A stretch of 64,000 bases of DNA, taken from positions 374,296-438,295 of the forward strand of contig NZ_JAKZEU010000003.1 in NCBI RefSeq assembly GCF_024359525.1. Reading direction: 5' to 3'. Both the position numbers and the translations under genes were made by a program. The notes beneath the pieces are model-generated. The model saw only the letters and a list, made by a program, of their open reading frames with translations. It was not told the DNA's origin and did no database searches. Origin of the DNA: Paracoccus albicereus. Its GTDB lineage: Bacteria; Pseudomonadota; Alphaproteobacteria; Rhodobacterales; Rhodobacteraceae. Below, one piece after another: positions 27,629 to 36,626 of the stretch (position 1 is its first letter; each line of letters begins with the position of its first letter).

Positions 27629-30165
27629 GCGATAACGACGGCAAGAAGACATTGGGATTGGGTGGCGGCGCGAGTCGTTCGGGACAGGTGAAGCAAAGCT
27701 TCAGCCACGGCCGGACGAAGAATGTCGTCGTTGAAACCAAGCGCAAGCGTGTGGTCATGCCAAAGCCTGGGAGCAACGTTCCCGAAAAGGCGTCGCCCGC
27801 CGTCGCTCGCGCGGCATCGGATCCCTCGAAGCGCCCGGCCGGCATTTCCGAAGCGGAAATGGAGCGCCGGCTGAAGGCCCTAGCCGCGGCGAAGGCGCGC
27901 GAGGAAGAAGAAGCCGCCGCCCGCGCTGCGGATGAGAAGGCGCGCGAGGAAGAACGCGAGCGCCGCCGCGCCGAAGCCGAAGCCAAGGAGCGCGAGGCGC
28001 GCGAGCGCGAGGAAGCGCTGCGGATCAAGGAAGAGCGTGAAGAACAGGCCGCACGCGAAGCCAAGGACGAGGAAGCCAAAAAGGCCGCCGCCGCGGCGCG
28101 CAAGGCCGAACCGGCCAAGAAGTCGGCGGGCGAGCCTCAGGATGCTGCCGCGGCGCAGGCCGCCGCTGCGCGCGCCGAGACGAAGGGTGTGCGCAGCCGG
28201 CCCGAGCGCGACGCGCGCAACCAGCCGTCCGACGACCGCGACAGCCGCAATCGCAATGAGCGCGACGGCCGCCGGTCGGGCAAGCTGTCGGTGACGCAGG
28301 CGCTGCAAGGCGACGGCGGGCGCCAGCGCAGCCTCGCCGCGATGAAGCGCAAGCAGGAGCGTGCCAAGCAGAAGGCGATGGGCCAGTCGGTCCGTGCCGA
28401 GAAGCAGGTGCGCGACGTTCGACTGCCCGAAACGATCGTGGTTCAGGAATTGGCGAACCGGATGGCGGAGCGCGCCGCGGACGTGGTCAAGTCGCTGATG
28501 AAGATGGGCATGATGGTCAACATGAACCAGCCCATCGATGCCGACACCGCCGAGCTGGTGATCGATGAATTCGGCCACCGTGCCGTCCGCGTCAGCGATT
28601 CCGACGTGGAGCAGGTGATCGACACGGTCGAAGACAAGGACACCGATCTGGAACCGCGTCCGCCGGTCGTGACCATCATGGGTCACGTCGACCACGGCAA
28701 GACCAGCCTTCTGGACGCGATCCGCAAGACGAATGTCGTCTCGGGCGAGGCCGGGGGCATCACCCAGCATATCGGCGCCTATCAGGTGACGACCGAGGGT
28801 GGGGCGGTTCTGTCCTTCCTCGATACGCCGGGGCACGCGGCCTTCACCTCGATGCGCGCCCGCGGTGCGCAAGTGACGGACATCGTGGTTCTGGTCGTCG
28901 CCGCCGACGATGCGGTGATGCCGCAGACGGTCGAGGCGATCAATCACGCCAAGGCCGCCAAGGTGCCCATGATCGTGGCGATCAACAAGATCGACAAGCC
29001 TGCGGCCAACGCACAGAAAGTCCGCACCGACCTGCTGCAGCACGAAGTCATCGTGGAACAGCTGTCCGGTGAGGTTCAAGACGTCGAGGTCTCGGCCACG
29101 ACCGGTCAGGGACTTGACCAGTTGCTCGAGGCGATTGCGCTGCAGTCCGAGATCCTCGAACTGAAGGCCAACCCGACCCGCGCTGCCCAAGGCGCCGTGA
29201 TCGAGGCGCAGCTGGATGTCGGCCGCGGTCCGGTCGCGACGGTTCTGGTTCAGAACGGCACCCTGCGTCGTGGCGACATTTTCGTCGTGGGCGAGCAGTG
29301 GGGCAAGGTCCGTGCGCTGATCAACGACCGTGGCGAGCGCGTCAACGAAGCCGGCCCGTCGGTTCCGGTCGAGGTTCTGGGTCTTAACGGCACGCCAGAG
29401 GCAGGCGACGTGTTGAACGTGGTCGAGACCGAAGCGCAGGCCCGTGAGATCGCGGAATATCGTGAGCAGCATTCCAAGGACAAGCGCGCCGCAGCCGGTG
29501 CTGCCGTCACGCTTGACCAGATGCTGGCGAAGGCCAAGGCCGACGAGAACGTCGCCGAACTGCCGGTGGTGGTGAAGGCCGACGTTCAGGGCTCTGCCGA
29601 AGCGATCGTGCAGGCGCTGGACAAGGTCGGCAACGACGAGGTCCGCGTGCGGGTTCTGCATTACGGCGTCGGCGCGATCACAGACAGCGATATCGGACTT
29701 GCCGAAGCGTCGGGTGCATCCGTCATCGGGTTCAACGTCCGGGCCAACGCGTCGGCGCGGAACACGGCGAACCAGAAGGGGGTCGAGGTCCGCTATTACT
29801 CGATCATTTATGACCTGGTAGACGACATCAAGGCGGCCGCATCCGGCCTGCTGTCGGCCGAAGTGCGCGAGACCTTCATCGGCTACGCGACGATCAAGGA
29901 AGTCTTCAAGGTCACGGGTGTCGGCAAGGTTGCAGGCTGTCTTGTGACCGAAGGCGTTGCCCGCCGCTCTGCCGGTGTCCGTCTGCTGCGCGACGACGTG
30001 GTGATCCACGAAGGCACGCTGAAGACGCTCAAGCGCTTCAAGGACGAGGTCAAGGAAGTACAATCCGGCCAGGAATGCGGGATGGCGTTCGAGAATTACG
30101 ACGACATCCGCGAAGGCGACGTGATCGAGATCTTCGAGCGCGAAGAGGTCGAGCGCCAGCTTTAA
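27625..30165 (+). CDS. infB: Translation initiation factor IF-2
   Basis: An 846-residue IF-2, the GTPase that brings initiator tRNA to the 30S subunit. The first ~270 residues are a long Ala/Glu/Arg/Lys-rich, helical linker region. The G domain starts near 350 with G1 GHVDHGKTS, then DTPGHAAF and NKID. Domains II, III and IV (fMet-tRNA binding) follow to the end. The ATG overlaps the rnpM stop, so the two are coupled. Size and order are normal for an alphaproteobacterium. Confidence 0.98.
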   Translation: MSDNDGKKTLGLGGGASRSGQVKQSFSHGRTKNVVVETKRKRVVMPKPGSNVPEKASPAVARAASDPSKRPAGISEAEMERRLKALAAAKAREEEEAAARAADEKAREEERERRRAEAEAKEREAREREEALRIKEEREEQAAREAKDEEAKKAAAAARKAEPAKKSAGEPQDAAAAQAAAARAETKGVRSRPERDARNQPSDDRDSRNRNERDGRRSGKLSVTQALQGDGGRQRSLAAMKRKQERAKQKAMGQSVRAEKQVRDVRLPETIVVQELANRMAERAADVVKSLMKMGMMVNMNQPIDADTAELVIDEFGHRAVRVSDSDVEQVIDTVEDKDTDLEPRPPVVTIMGHVDHGKTSLLDAIRKTNVVSGEAGGITQHIGAYQVTTEGGAVLSFLDTPGHAAFTSMRARGAQVTDIVVLVVAADDAVMPQTVEAINHAKAAKVPMIVAINKIDKPAANAQKVRTDLLQHEVIVEQLSGEVQDVEVSATTGQGLDQLLEAIALQSEILELKANPTRAAQGAVIEAQLDVGRGPVATVLVQNGTLRRGDIFVVGEQWGKVRALINDRGERVNEAGPSVPVEVLGLNGTPEAGDVLNVVETEAQAREIAEYREQHSKDKRAAAGAAVTLDQMLAKAKADENVAELPVVVKADVQGSAEAIVQALDKVGNDEVRVRVLHYGVGAITDSDIGLAEASGASVIGFNVRANASARNTANQKGVEVRYYSIIYDLVDDIKAAASGLLSAEVRETFIGYATIKEVFKVTGVGKVAGCLVTEGVARRSAGVRLLRDDVVIHEGTLKTLKRFKDEVKEVQSGQECGMAFENYDDIREGDVIEIFEREEVERQL

Positions 30166-30193
30166 GACAAGCATCGACGAGCTTGAGAACTAC

Positions 30194-30229
30194 AAAGGGG
30201 GCATTATTTAATGCGCCCTTTCATTTTTT
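30194..30229 (+). terminator. Terminator of the nusA-infB operon
   Basis: AAAGGGGGCATTA pairs with TAATGCGCCCTTT with one mismatch around TT, then CATTTTTTC. The T-run follows on the plus strand, ending the infB operon. Confidence 0.9.
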
Positions 30230-30263
30230 CTTGATCGCGGTAGCGCGACGTCGCATTATGTAC

Positions 30264-30297
30264 GCACAAAACAAAAGGGCGCGGATTAACCGCGCCC
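30264..30297 (-). terminator. Terminator of the XRE regulator gene
   Basis: On the minus strand GGGCGCGG and CCGCGCCC pair around a TTAAT loop, followed by TTTTGTTTTG. It lies downstream of the regulator ending at 30367 and faces the infB terminator. Confidence 0.85.
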
Positions 30298-30366
30298 CTT
30301 CGCCCCAGACACAGACCCGAACTCGTTACACACCCAGACTCGTCGACCCATATCCAGCTGGTGGCT

Positions 30367-30726
30367 TCAAGCCGCGTCGGACAGCACCCGCGCAAGCTCG
30401 AAGATCTGACGCCGTTGAACGGCGGGCATCGCGTAATAGGCGCGCACCAGCTGGAGCGCCTCCTTGTCCGCGAGGAAATCGTCTTCGACGGCCTTTGCAC
30501 CCTGATCGTCGTGCAACCCTTCGAAGAAGAAGCTGACCGGAACATCCACCGCCTGAGCGATATCCCACAACCGCGACGCAGAGACGCGGTTCATTCCGGT
30601 TTCATATTTCTGGATCTGCTGGAACTTGATGCCGACCTTGTCAGCCAGCTGTTGCTGCGTCATACCGATCATCCACCGGCGGTGCCGGATCCGCTTACCA
30701 ACATGTACATCGACGCCGTGCTTCAT
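30367..30726 (-). CDS. XRE family transcriptional regulator
   Basis: A 119-residue protein with one N-terminal Cro/CI helix-turn-helix (MTQQQLADKVGIKFQQIQKY, then ETGMNRVSASRLW) at about residues 10-70, followed by a helical tail with RRQIFELARVL. Similar small regulators are widespread in alphaproteobacteria. It is divergent from the quinone-reductase gene. Its intergenic region carries several TTGCAA/TTGCAC-like stretches but no clear operator. Target genes cannot be told. Confidence 0.9.
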   Translation of the reverse strand: MKHGVDVHVGKRIRHRRWMIGMTQQQLADKVGIKFQQIQKYETGMNRVSASRLWDIAQAVDVPVSFFFEGLHDDQGAKAVEDDFLADKEALQLVRAYYAMPAVQRRQIFELARVLSDAA

Positions 30727-30913
30727 CGCTCAACCCCTTGCAATCTGGACTGGCAATACTCCACAGGCGTGCAATTTTCGAGAGAGAACATGGTTAATTG
30801 GCTTGAATCTGACCAAAAAGACAGGTCCCGGATTGCGGCTGTTGCGCCATCTCTCGAAGGATTTTGCGAATATGGCCGATGACTTCAATACCGCCCCCGC
30901 GACGCAGGAACAC

Positions 30914-31873
30914 ATGAAGGCCGCGCTGATCGAGGCGCCCAACACCGACCCGGTCGTCAGAGTGCTCCCTGTCCCCAAGAATGTCGGGGAAGGACGGGTC
31001 TTGGTCAGGATGCGCGCGGCGGCGCTGAATTTCGCCGATCTGCTGAAGGCGCAAGGCCGCTATCAAGAGGCTGAACCGTTCCCGTTCGTGTCGGGCCTGG
31101 AAGGCGCCGGCGAGGTCATTGAGGCTAGCGTGGATAGCGCGCTGACGCCCGGCCAGCGTGTCGCGGTCAACGTGCCGGGAACGCTTTGCGACGTCGTTGC
31201 GGCACCAGCGCAGCAATGTATTCCGATCCCGGACGCCATGAGCTTCGAAGAGGCTGCAGGCTTTCAGATCGCATACGGCACCAGCCATTTGGCACTGGTA
31301 GGGCCCGGCGCATTGCGCGATGGCGAAACGCTGGCCGTTCTTGGCGCTGCCGGTGGCGTGGGGCTGACGGCCGTGCAGGTGGGCCGCGCGCTTGACGCTC
31401 GGGTCATCGCGGTCGCGCGTGGGTCCGACAAGATGGACCTGCTGCGCAGCGAAGGTGCAGATGTTGTCATAGACAGCGACGAGTGTGGCGATCTGAAGAC
31501 CGCCCTGCGCGACGCCGGTGGTGTCGACGTCGTCTATGATCCAGTGGGCGACGCGCCCGGTCTCGCCGCCTTCGGCGCGCTGCGGCAGTGTGGGCGCTTT
31601 CTTGTCATCGGCTTTGCCGGCGGTCAGCCGCCGCGACTGCCGCTGAATCACGCGCTGGTCAAGAATATCTCGATCCACGGCTATTACTGGGGCGGACTGC
31701 GCAAGCGCGATCCGCAGGCGGTGCAGGCGAGTTTGCGCGATCTCTTCAAGCTCTACGAAGAGGGTAGGCTGCGACCGCATCTGGGTCATGTTCTGCCGCT
31801 GGATCGACTGGCCGAAGGTTTCGACTTGCTGCGAAGCCGTCGGGCTGTCGGAAAAGTCATCGTAACCCTGTAA
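30914..31873 (+). CDS. NADPH:quinone oxidoreductase (zinc-independent MDR family)
   Basis: A 319-residue medium-chain reductase of the quinone-oxidoreductase type. The N-terminal GroES-like domain contains ALNFADLLKAQGRYQ and PFVSGLEGAGEV; the Rossmann domain has VLGAAGGVGLTAVQ for NADPH. The zinc ligands of alcohol dehydrogenases are absent. I prefer ATG at 30914 (MKAALIEAP, AGGA four bases before); ATG at 30872 would add 14 residues and also has an AAGGA upstream. Substrate unknown; the divergent regulator may control it. Confidence 0.85.
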   Translation: MKAALIEAPNTDPVVRVLPVPKNVGEGRVLVRMRAAALNFADLLKAQGRYQEAEPFPFVSGLEGAGEVIEASVDSALTPGQRVAVNVPGTLCDVVAAPAQQCIPIPDAMSFEEAAGFQIAYGTSHLALVGPGALRDGETLAVLGAAGGVGLTAVQVGRALDARVIAVARGSDKMDLLRSEGADVVIDSDECGDLKTALRDAGGVDVVYDPVGDAPGLAAFGALRQCGRFLVIGFAGGQPPRLPLNHALVKNISIHGYYWGGLRKRDPQAVQASLRDLFKLYEEGRLRPHLGHVLPLDRLAEGFDLLRSRRAVGKVIVTL

Positions 31874-31902
31874 AAGACGGCCCAAAACCGGTCCTTGCGG
31901 CA

Positions 31903-31931
31903 TTGAAAATTCGCGTTTCTCTGCCAATATT
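31903..31931 (+). promoter_or_regulatory. Candidate promoter of the BI-1/YccA gene
   Basis: TTGAAA (31903-31908) and AATATT (31926-31931) are separated by 17 bases and lie about 50 bases before the ATG at 31984. Confidence 0.5.
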
Positions 31932-31983
31932 GATCGCAATTGAGGGCGTGGGATGTGTCCGCGCCGACTTAGGGGAGATACCG

Positions 31984-32730
31984 ATGGCAGACTTCAACAC
32001 TGTCCGTACCGCCCGGACGACCAGCTATGATAGTGCGGTTGTCGATCAGGGATTGCGGGCCTACATGAACCGCGTTTACGGGCTGATGTCCGTGGGCATG
32101 CTGGTGACGGCAGGCGCGGCTTGGGGCATCAGCAATGCGGCGGTCGACGGGTCGGGTCAGCTGACGCAGCTTGGCTATGCGATCTATGCTTCGCCGCTGA
32201 AGTGGCTGATCATGTTCGCGCCGCTGATCATGGTCTTCGCTTTTGGCGCCGCGATGAACCGTCTTTCGGTTCAGGGCGCCACCTTCATGTTCTACGCGTT
32301 CTCGGCGCTGATGGGTCTATCGATCAGCTCGATCTTCCTCGTCTACACGCCGTTCTCGATCGTGCAGACGTTCCTTGTGACCGCGATCGCCTTCGCCGGC
32401 CTCTCGCTTTGGGGTTATACCACCAAACGCGATATTTCGGGTTGGGGCAGCTTCCTGGTCATGGGCGTGATCGGTCTGATCGTCGCCTCGATCGTGAACA
32501 TCTTCCTGCAATCGTCAGGAATGCAGTTCGCGATCTCGGTGATCGGCGTGCTGCTGTTCGCCGGCCTGACGGCTTATGACACGCAGCGGATCAAGAACAT
32601 GTATCTGCAGATGCGCAACTCGGACGCCGACTTCCTCGGCAAGACGGCCATCATGGGCGCGCTGAGCCTGTATCTGGACTTCATCAACATGTTCATGTTC
32701 CTGCTGTCCTTCATGGGCAACCGCGAGTAA
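31984..32730 (+). CDS. Bax inhibitor-1/YccA family membrane protein
   Basis: A 248-residue inner-membrane protein with about seven hydrophobic segments after a short hydrophilic N-terminus. Family marks are NRVYGLMSVGMLVTAG, the central SALMGLSISSIFLVYT and the end TAYDTQRIKNMYL with IMGALSLYLDFINMFMFLL, which contains the conserved acidic pair. BI-1 proteins are pH-sensitive calcium leak channels; YccA inhibits FtsH in E. coli. Start ATG at 31984 has GGGGAGA upstream. The longer frame from 31903 crosses the promoter. Confidence 0.93.
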   Translation: MADFNTVRTARTTSYDSAVVDQGLRAYMNRVYGLMSVGMLVTAGAAWGISNAAVDGSGQLTQLGYAIYASPLKWLIMFAPLIMVFAFGAAMNRLSVQGATFMFYAFSALMGLSISSIFLVYTPFSIVQTFLVTAIAFAGLSLWGYTTKRDISGWGSFLVMGVIGLIVASIVNIFLQSSGMQFAISVIGVLLFAGLTAYDTQRIKNMYLQMRNSDADFLGKTAIMGALSLYLDFINMFMFLLSFMGNRE

Positions 32731-32749
32731 TTCACGATCAAACGACGCG

Positions 32750-32777
32750 AAGGCCGGGCATTTGCCCGGCCTTTTTC
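32750..32777 (+). terminator. Terminator after the BI-1/YccA gene
   Basis: AAGGCCGGGCA pairs perfectly with TGCCCGGCCTT around TT, followed by TTTCG. It separates the gene from the convergent tRNA-Arg. Confidence 0.92.
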
Positions 32778-32799
32778 GTTGGTGCTGTCGAAAAGATCG

Positions 32800-32876
32800 T
32801 GGCGATCCCGGAAGGGCTCGAACCCTCAACCTGCCGATTAGAAGTCGGCTGCTCTATCCAGTTGAGCTACGGGACC
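32800..32876 (-). tRNA. tRNA-Arg (anticodon TCT)
   Basis: A 77-nt tRNA on the minus strand with a full cloverleaf: acceptor GGTCCCG paired with CGGGATC (one G-T), D-loop AGCTCAACTGGATAGAGC, anticodon loop CTTCTAA, T-arm GAGGGTTCGAGCCCTTC and encoded GCCA end. Anticodon TCT reads AGA, a rare arginine codon in this high-GC genome. No promoter is obvious in the 41 bp before it, so it may be read from the upstream mliC-type genes. Confidence 0.97.
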
Positions 32877-32917
32877 GGCTGGGCGGCTTTCTGCGGCATG
32901 GGCTGCGCCCGTGCAAG

Positions 32918-33256
32918 TCATTCCCTGGCCTTGCAGCCGGTCAGGACTTCTTCTGCTTCATCCTCGCCCCGGTAAAGGGTCGCGTCATCGCCCTTGCCAC
33001 GCAACACGAATGGCGCGGCGTCGCCGACCGCGACATACCGAATCCCGGACCCCGAGACCGCCTGACGCATCGTCACGAGCCGACCTTCGATCAGGGCGAC
33101 GGCCAGTTGATCAGGCGACAGGTTGTTCAGGAAGACCACCGGCAGATCGACACCGCCGTCACAGCGATAGTTCACCTCGATCGCGGCAAGATCCTCGGCC
33201 AAGGCTGTGCCGGTCAGAAACAGTGAGGCCAGCGCGCCGATTGCCACGTTCCGCAT
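32918..33256 (-). CDS. MliC-family lysozyme inhibitor, periplasmic
   Basis: A 112-residue exported protein: a signal peptide (cleavage after TALA) and a MliC domain with VNYRCDGG, the SGSGIRYVAVGD loop (the SGxxY lysozyme-contact loop of the family) and the final Cys (LTGCKA) paired to the first. MliC proteins inhibit C-type lysozyme. There is no lipobox, so this one is soluble. The start ATG at 33256 overlaps the GNAT stop by one base. Confidence 0.85.
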   Translation of the reverse strand: MRNVAIGALASLFLTGTALAEDLAAIEVNYRCDGGVDLPVVFLNNLSPDQLAVALIEGRLVTMRQAVSGSGIRYVAVGDAAPFVLRGKGDDATLYRGEDEAEEVLTGCKARE

Positions 33257-33720
33257 CACAGCATCCTCGTCATGAAAACACTGTTCGGGTCCGGGCGGTA
33301 TGGCGGGAAGGCAGGACATTCCGAAAACCCGGCACGCGCGTAAAGCGCCCGCGCGGCGACAAATCCCGGCTGCGCCCCTGTTTCGAGCGACACCTTGCTG
33401 ATCGCCTGTTCCCGGGCGAGCCCCATGAGGTTGTTCAACATCACGCGCGACAGCCCCCTGCCCCGCCACTCGGCCAGCACGTGCATCGATTTCAGCTCGC
33501 CATGATCCGGTGCGAGCCTCTTCAGGGCCCCCATCGCAACAGGTTCGCCAGACAGGCGACCGACAAGAAAGGTGATGTCGGGCGTGACCAGGGCCGTGCG
33601 GGGCAGCATGTGGATCGATTCCGGTGGCGTGTCGGCGTGCATGTCTGCCGTGTGGCGCTGGAACAGCAGTTCCAGATCGTCGGCCAGCGGGCTCTCGACG
33701 CTGATCGTCAGTGAGTCCAA
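33256..33720 (-). CDS. GNAT family N-acetyltransferase
   Basis: A 154-residue acetyltransferase. The acetyl-CoA P-loop is [20 protein letters not shown] and a C-terminal motif reads [16 protein letters not shown]. The substrate may be a small molecule or a protein; nothing tells which. Its ATG at 33720 lies 13 bases inside the end of the NDUFS4-like gene, and its stop touches the MliC gene, so the three form one minus-strand unit. Confidence 0.9.
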   Translation of the reverse strand: MDSLTISVESPLADDLELLFQRHTADMHADTPPESIHMLPRTALVTPDITFLVGRLSGEPVAMGALKRLAPDHGELKSMHVLAEWRGRGLSRVMLNNLMGLAREQAISKVSLETGAQPGFVAARALYARAGFSECPAFPPYRPDPNSVFMTRML

Positions 33721-34019
33721 GGCAGGCGCCGGTCAGTGGCGAAATTCTCGCCGTAGCCACGCTGGCGCACGATCGGTGCGCGGCGATGGCTTTCCTGCAC
33801 GACGAAATCCAGCCCGTGGTTGCGGGCATAATCCTCGGCCTGCTTGCGGTTGGCGAATTTCAGGCGAACCTGGCTCTGGGTGTCGTCGGACGAGGTCCAG
33901 CCCATCAGCGGATCGATCTCGCGCTTGTCGGCTTGCGGAAACTCCAGAACCCAATTCTGTGTGCCACGCGTCCCCGACTGCATCGCATTGCGGGAGGGTT
34001 GATAGATACGGACGCGCAT
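33708..34019 (-). CDS. NDUFS4-like complex I accessory subunit (ETC complex I conserved region)
   Basis: A 103-residue protein of the NDUFS4 family, an accessory subunit of NADH:ubiquinone oxidoreductase in mitochondria and alphaproteobacteria. Signature stretches are [21 protein letters not shown], then DPLMGWTSS and [19 protein letters not shown] at 34019 with AAGG upstream; a larger open frame upstream is a shadow of the divergent sodC. It is not with the nuo operon, as is usual for these genes. Confidence 0.92.
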   Translation of the reverse strand: MRVRIYQPSRNAMQSGTRGTQNWVLEFPQADKREIDPLMGWTSSDDTQSQVRLKFANRKQAEDYARNHGLDFVVQESHRRAPIVRQRGYGENFATDRRLPWTH

Positions 34020-34083
34020 GGTCGGGCACCTTCGGCTGGAAACAGCCGATATATCGCCAAAGACGGGCCTCGGTTCAAGCCCC

Positions 34084-34108
34084 GGAACATTGCCCGAAAG
34101 GTCGCGTT
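34084..34108 (+). promoter_or_regulatory. Candidate EcfG-type general-stress promoter of sodC
   Basis: GGAAC (34084-34088), 16 bases and CGTT (34105-34108) match the EcfG consensus exactly. Transcription would begin near 34115, leaving a short leader with the ribosome site GGAGGA before the ATG at 34146. Confidence 0.6.
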
Positions 34109-34145
34109 GGTCCGTCAGTCTGTCCCGATCACACGGAGGAAACCC

Positions 34146-34772
34146 ATGCTGACCCGTACAACTGCCCTGACCGCCGCGCTTTTGATCAGTGCCTGGCCCG
34201 CGCTGGCGCAGGATGCGACCACCGAGACCCCGGCCGAGGCGCCCGCCAGCGAAACAACAGAAGCGCCCGCCGCAGAGGCTGCAGCGCCCGAGGGCGAAGC
34301 CCAACCGTCCGATGCAGTGCCGGGCGAAATGGCGTCGATGATCGCCGAGCTGACCGGACCGGAAGGCGAAAGCTTCGGCACGGTGACCGTCGCCCCGACG
34401 CCATCGGGTGTGATGCTCGCAACCATCACGCTGGAGGGTGTGCCCGAGGGGATCCACGGCATCCATTTCCATGAAACCGGCACCTGTACCACGCCCGATT
34501 TCGAATCGGCCGGTGGTCATATCGCTGGCGATCATGAGCATGGCGTGATGGCCGAAGGCGGCGCACATCCGGGCGACATGCCGAATGTCCACGTGCCTGC
34601 CGATGGTGCGTTGACCGTCGAGTATTTCGTCCATGGCCTGACGGCGGATATGCTTTCGGACGACGACGGCGCGGCCGTTATTCTTCACGCCCAGCCCGAC
34701 GATTACAGCGGGCAGCCATCAGGCAACGCCGGGCCGCGACTGGCTTGCGGCACCGTTTCGGCAACTGAATAA
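34146..34772 (+). CDS. sodC: Periplasmic Cu/Zn superoxide dismutase
   Basis: A 208-residue exported enzyme. A signal peptide (cleavage after ALAQ) is followed by an Ala/Glu/Pro-rich linker of ~45 residues and a SodC domain. Metal ligands are in [13 protein letters not shown] and HEHG with the downstream HVPADG; the disulphide cysteines are in GTC and LACGTV. The RCGV-type end motif reads GPRLACG. It removes superoxide in the periplasm. The perfect GGAAC-N16-CGTT motif in front suggests general-stress control. Confidence 0.95.
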   Translation: MLTRTTALTAALLISAWPALAQDATTETPAEAPASETTEAPAAEAAAPEGEAQPSDAVPGEMASMIAELTGPEGESFGTVTVAPTPSGVMLATITLEGVPEGIHGIHFHETGTCTTPDFESAGGHIAGDHEHGVMAEGGAHPGDMPNVHVPADGALTVEYFVHGLTADMLSDDDGAAVILHAQPDDYSGQPSGNAGPRLACGTVSATE

Positions 34773-34783
34773 GGGCGGGCTCA

Positions 34784-35074
34784 ATGAAACCGTTCCTGAC
34801 CCTTTTGGCAGCACCCGTCGTGCTGTCAGCCTGTGTCGTCGCGGTCCCTGTGCCGGGCCCGGGCGGCTCTGACCCATCGGCTGGTCCGGACACCTGCGGT
34901 GCGGCGGCCTATCAAGGCTACGTCGGACAACAGAGCCCTGCGATCACCGTGCCGCCCGGGACTGACTATCGGTCATATCGAACCGGCGATCCGGTCACGA
35001 TGGATTTCAACGAGAACCGGATCAACTTCGAATACGATCGACAAGGCGTCTTGGTGAAAGTCAGCTGCGGCTGA
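34784..35074 (+). CDS. I78-family peptidase inhibitor-like lipoprotein
   Basis: A 96-residue lipoprotein with lipobox LSAC and a Pro/Gly-rich spacer. The I78 domain follows: CGAAAYQGYVGQ, the reactive-loop region VPPGTDYRSYRTGDPVTMDF, then NRINFEYDRQGVLVKVSCG. I78 inhibitors block serine proteases. It starts 11 bases after the sodC stop, so the two probably share a transcript and the sodC promoter. A divergent relative lies at 35541. Confidence 0.85.
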   Translation: MKPFLTLLAAPVVLSACVVAVPVPGPGGSDPSAGPDTCGAAAYQGYVGQQSPAITVPPGTDYRSYRTGDPVTMDFNENRINFEYDRQGVLVKVSCG

Positions 35075-35080
35075 AAAACA

Positions 35081-35106
35081 AGGGCCGGGTAATCCCCGGC
35101 CCTTTC
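35081..35106. terminator. Terminator between convergent genes
   Basis: AGGGCCGGG and CCCGGCCCT pair perfectly around TAATC, followed by TTCATTA on the plus strand and preceded by AAAACA. It serves the I78 gene and probably the convergent hypothetical gene. Confidence 0.85.
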
Positions 35107-35107
35107 A

Positions 35108-35458
35108 TTATTGGCTCTCGGCCGCTGCTTCATCCGGCGCCGGGAACGGTCCCGTCAGTTCGGCGCTGCGATCCTGTTTGTCGAAGATACAGACCGACAC
35201 TTCTTCGTAGCCGGGTTCATCGCCATCCTCGTCGCCGGGCACTGTGACGGTCATCAGCGCCGCGCCGTAGCTTTCCGTTCCGAACGGGTTCACCTGCGCC
35301 GTGACCGTCGCGCCCTCTGGCGCCTCGACAAGTGCGGTGCAGGCGCCCTCGACCTCGGCGCGGAACTCTTCCCAGGCATCGTCCGACGAGGCGGTGGCAG
35401 GCACCGCAAGCCCTGCCAGCAATGCCGCCGCTATCCCGGTTGTGATGGAATGTCGCAT
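35108..35458 (-). CDS. Exported small acidic protein of unknown function
   Basis: I do not recognise it. The product has 116 residues: a clear signal peptide (cleavage near PATASS) and an acidic mature part of ~92 residues with two cysteines (EGACTAL and VSVCIFD) that could form one disulphide. No domain is visible. AAGGAG lies before the ATG at 35458. It stands between two I78-type lipoprotein genes on the other strand. The TAA stop lies at the edge of the shared terminator. Confidence 0.8.
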   Translation of the reverse strand: MRHSITTGIAAALLAGLAVPATASSDDAWEEFRAEVEGACTALVEAPEGATVTAQVNPFGTESYGAALMTVTVPGDEDGDEPGYEEVSVCIFDKQDRSAELTGPFPAPDEAAAESQ

Positions 35459-35540
35459 GTCTTCTCCTTTAAATCACGCGTCCCTGCCCGTAACCTTCCG
35501 GCATATGCTTCGGTTCGATGACGATGATGGGAGGTCGCGG

Positions 35541-35816
35541 ATGAAGAACTGCCTTACCGCGATAATCCTGGCCCCTGTAGTCATGTCAGCCTGTGCGCCA
35601 ACGTCCTCATCGGCTGATCGGCTGTCACCGGCGATCTGCCGAAGTGGCTCGCCCGCGGGCCTGGTGGGACGAAATATCGGGCAATTCGACATTCCGCGAT
35701 CCGTCCCGAACCTGATCATATCACCGGGGATCGAGGTTCCGGACGAACGTCAGCCGGGACGGCTGCGCATCTTCGTCGACGACAAAGGCTGGATCGCGCG
35801 CGCTGAGTGCGAATAG
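35541..35816 (+). CDS. Second, divergent I78-like lipoprotein
   Basis: A 91-residue lipoprotein (lipobox MSAC). The mature part reads AICRSGSPAGLVGRNIGQ, ISPGIEVPDERQPGRLRIFV and DDKGWIARAECE, matching the I78 layout of the 34784 gene (Cys, LVG, reactive loop, R-x-x-hydrophobic, terminal Cys) but with a different loop. GGGAGG precedes the ATG at 35541. The two are probably old duplicates separated by the 35108 gene. Inhibitory activity is inferred from the fold only. Confidence 0.72.
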   Translation: MKNCLTAIILAPVVMSACAPTSSSADRLSPAICRSGSPAGLVGRNIGQFDIPRSVPNLIISPGIEVPDERQPGRLRIFVDDKGWIARAECE

Positions 35817-35825
35817 CGCGCGCTC

Positions 35826-36614
35826 TCAGTGACCGAGGATCTGGCTGAGGAACAGCTTGGTCCGCTCGGACTTGGGGTTGTTGAAAAACTCTTTTGGTGA
35901 GTTCTGTTCGACGATCTGACCCTGATCCATGAAGATGACCCGGTTCGCGACGGCCTGCGCAAAGCCCATTTCGTGGGTGACGCAGATCATGGTCATTCCT
36001 TCCTCGGCGAGCTCGATCATCGTGTCGAGAACTTCCTTGATCATCTCGGGGTCGAGCGCGCTGGTCGGTTCATCGAACAGCATGATCCGCGGCTGCATGC
36101 ACAGGCTGCGTGCGATCGCCACCCGCTGCTGCTGACCGCCTGACAATTGTCCGGGATACTTGTTCGCCTGCTCGGGGATCTTCACTTTTTCCAAGAACCG
36201 CATCGCCGTCTGCTCGGCCTGCTTGCGCGGGACCTTGCGCACCCAGATCGGCGCCAGCGTGCAGTTTTCCAGCACCGTCAGGTGCGGGAACAGGTTGAAG
36301 TGCTGGAACACCATGCCGACTTCGGACCGCACCTTGTCGATGTTTTTGATGTCGCTCGTCAGCTCGATCCCGTCCACGACGATCCGGCCGGACTGATGCT
36401 CCTCAAGCCGGTTGATACAACGGATCAGCGTCGATTTGCCCGACCCGGACGGACCGGCGATCACGATCCGCTCGCCCCGATGGACGGTCAGATCGATGTC
36501 GCGCAGCACGTGGAAGGTGCCGTACCACTTGTTCATGTTCGCAATTTCGATCGCGACTTCATCGCTGACCTGCATCTGGCTGCGGTCGATCTGGCGTTCG
36601 CTGGTCTCGGTCAT
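35826..36614 (-). CDS. bztD: Glutamate/glutamine/aspartate/asparagine ABC transporter, ATPase
   Basis: A 262-residue ATPase of the polar amino-acid uptake (PAAT) group. Walker A is GPSGSGKST, the signature [15 protein letters not shown], Walker [15 protein letters not shown]. The N-terminus is ~25 residues longer than in E. coli GlnQ, as in Rhodobacter BztD. It is the last gene of bztABCD, 12 bp after bztC, and energises uptake of acidic amino acids and their amides. Confidence 0.94.
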   Translation of the reverse strand: MTETSERQIDRSQMQVSDEVAIEIANMNKWYGTFHVLRDIDLTVHRGERIVIAGPSGSGKSTLIRCINRLEEHQSGRIVVDGIELTSDIKNIDKVRSEVGMVFQHFNLFPHLTVLENCTLAPIWVRKVPRKQAEQTAMRFLEKVKIPEQANKYPGQLSGGQQQRVAIARSLCMQPRIMLFDEPTSALDPEMIKEVLDTMIELAEEGMTMICVTHEMGFAQAVANRVIFMDQGQIVEQNSPKEFFNNPKSERTKLFLSQILGH

Positions 36615-36626
36615 GGCGTCAGGCCC

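Noticed and set aside
27880..30174. 764-residue open frame on the minus strand opposite infB
   Set aside because: It is the mirror of the conserved infB frame in high-GC DNA; the translation is His/Leu/Asp-rich without any domain, and there is no ribosome site.
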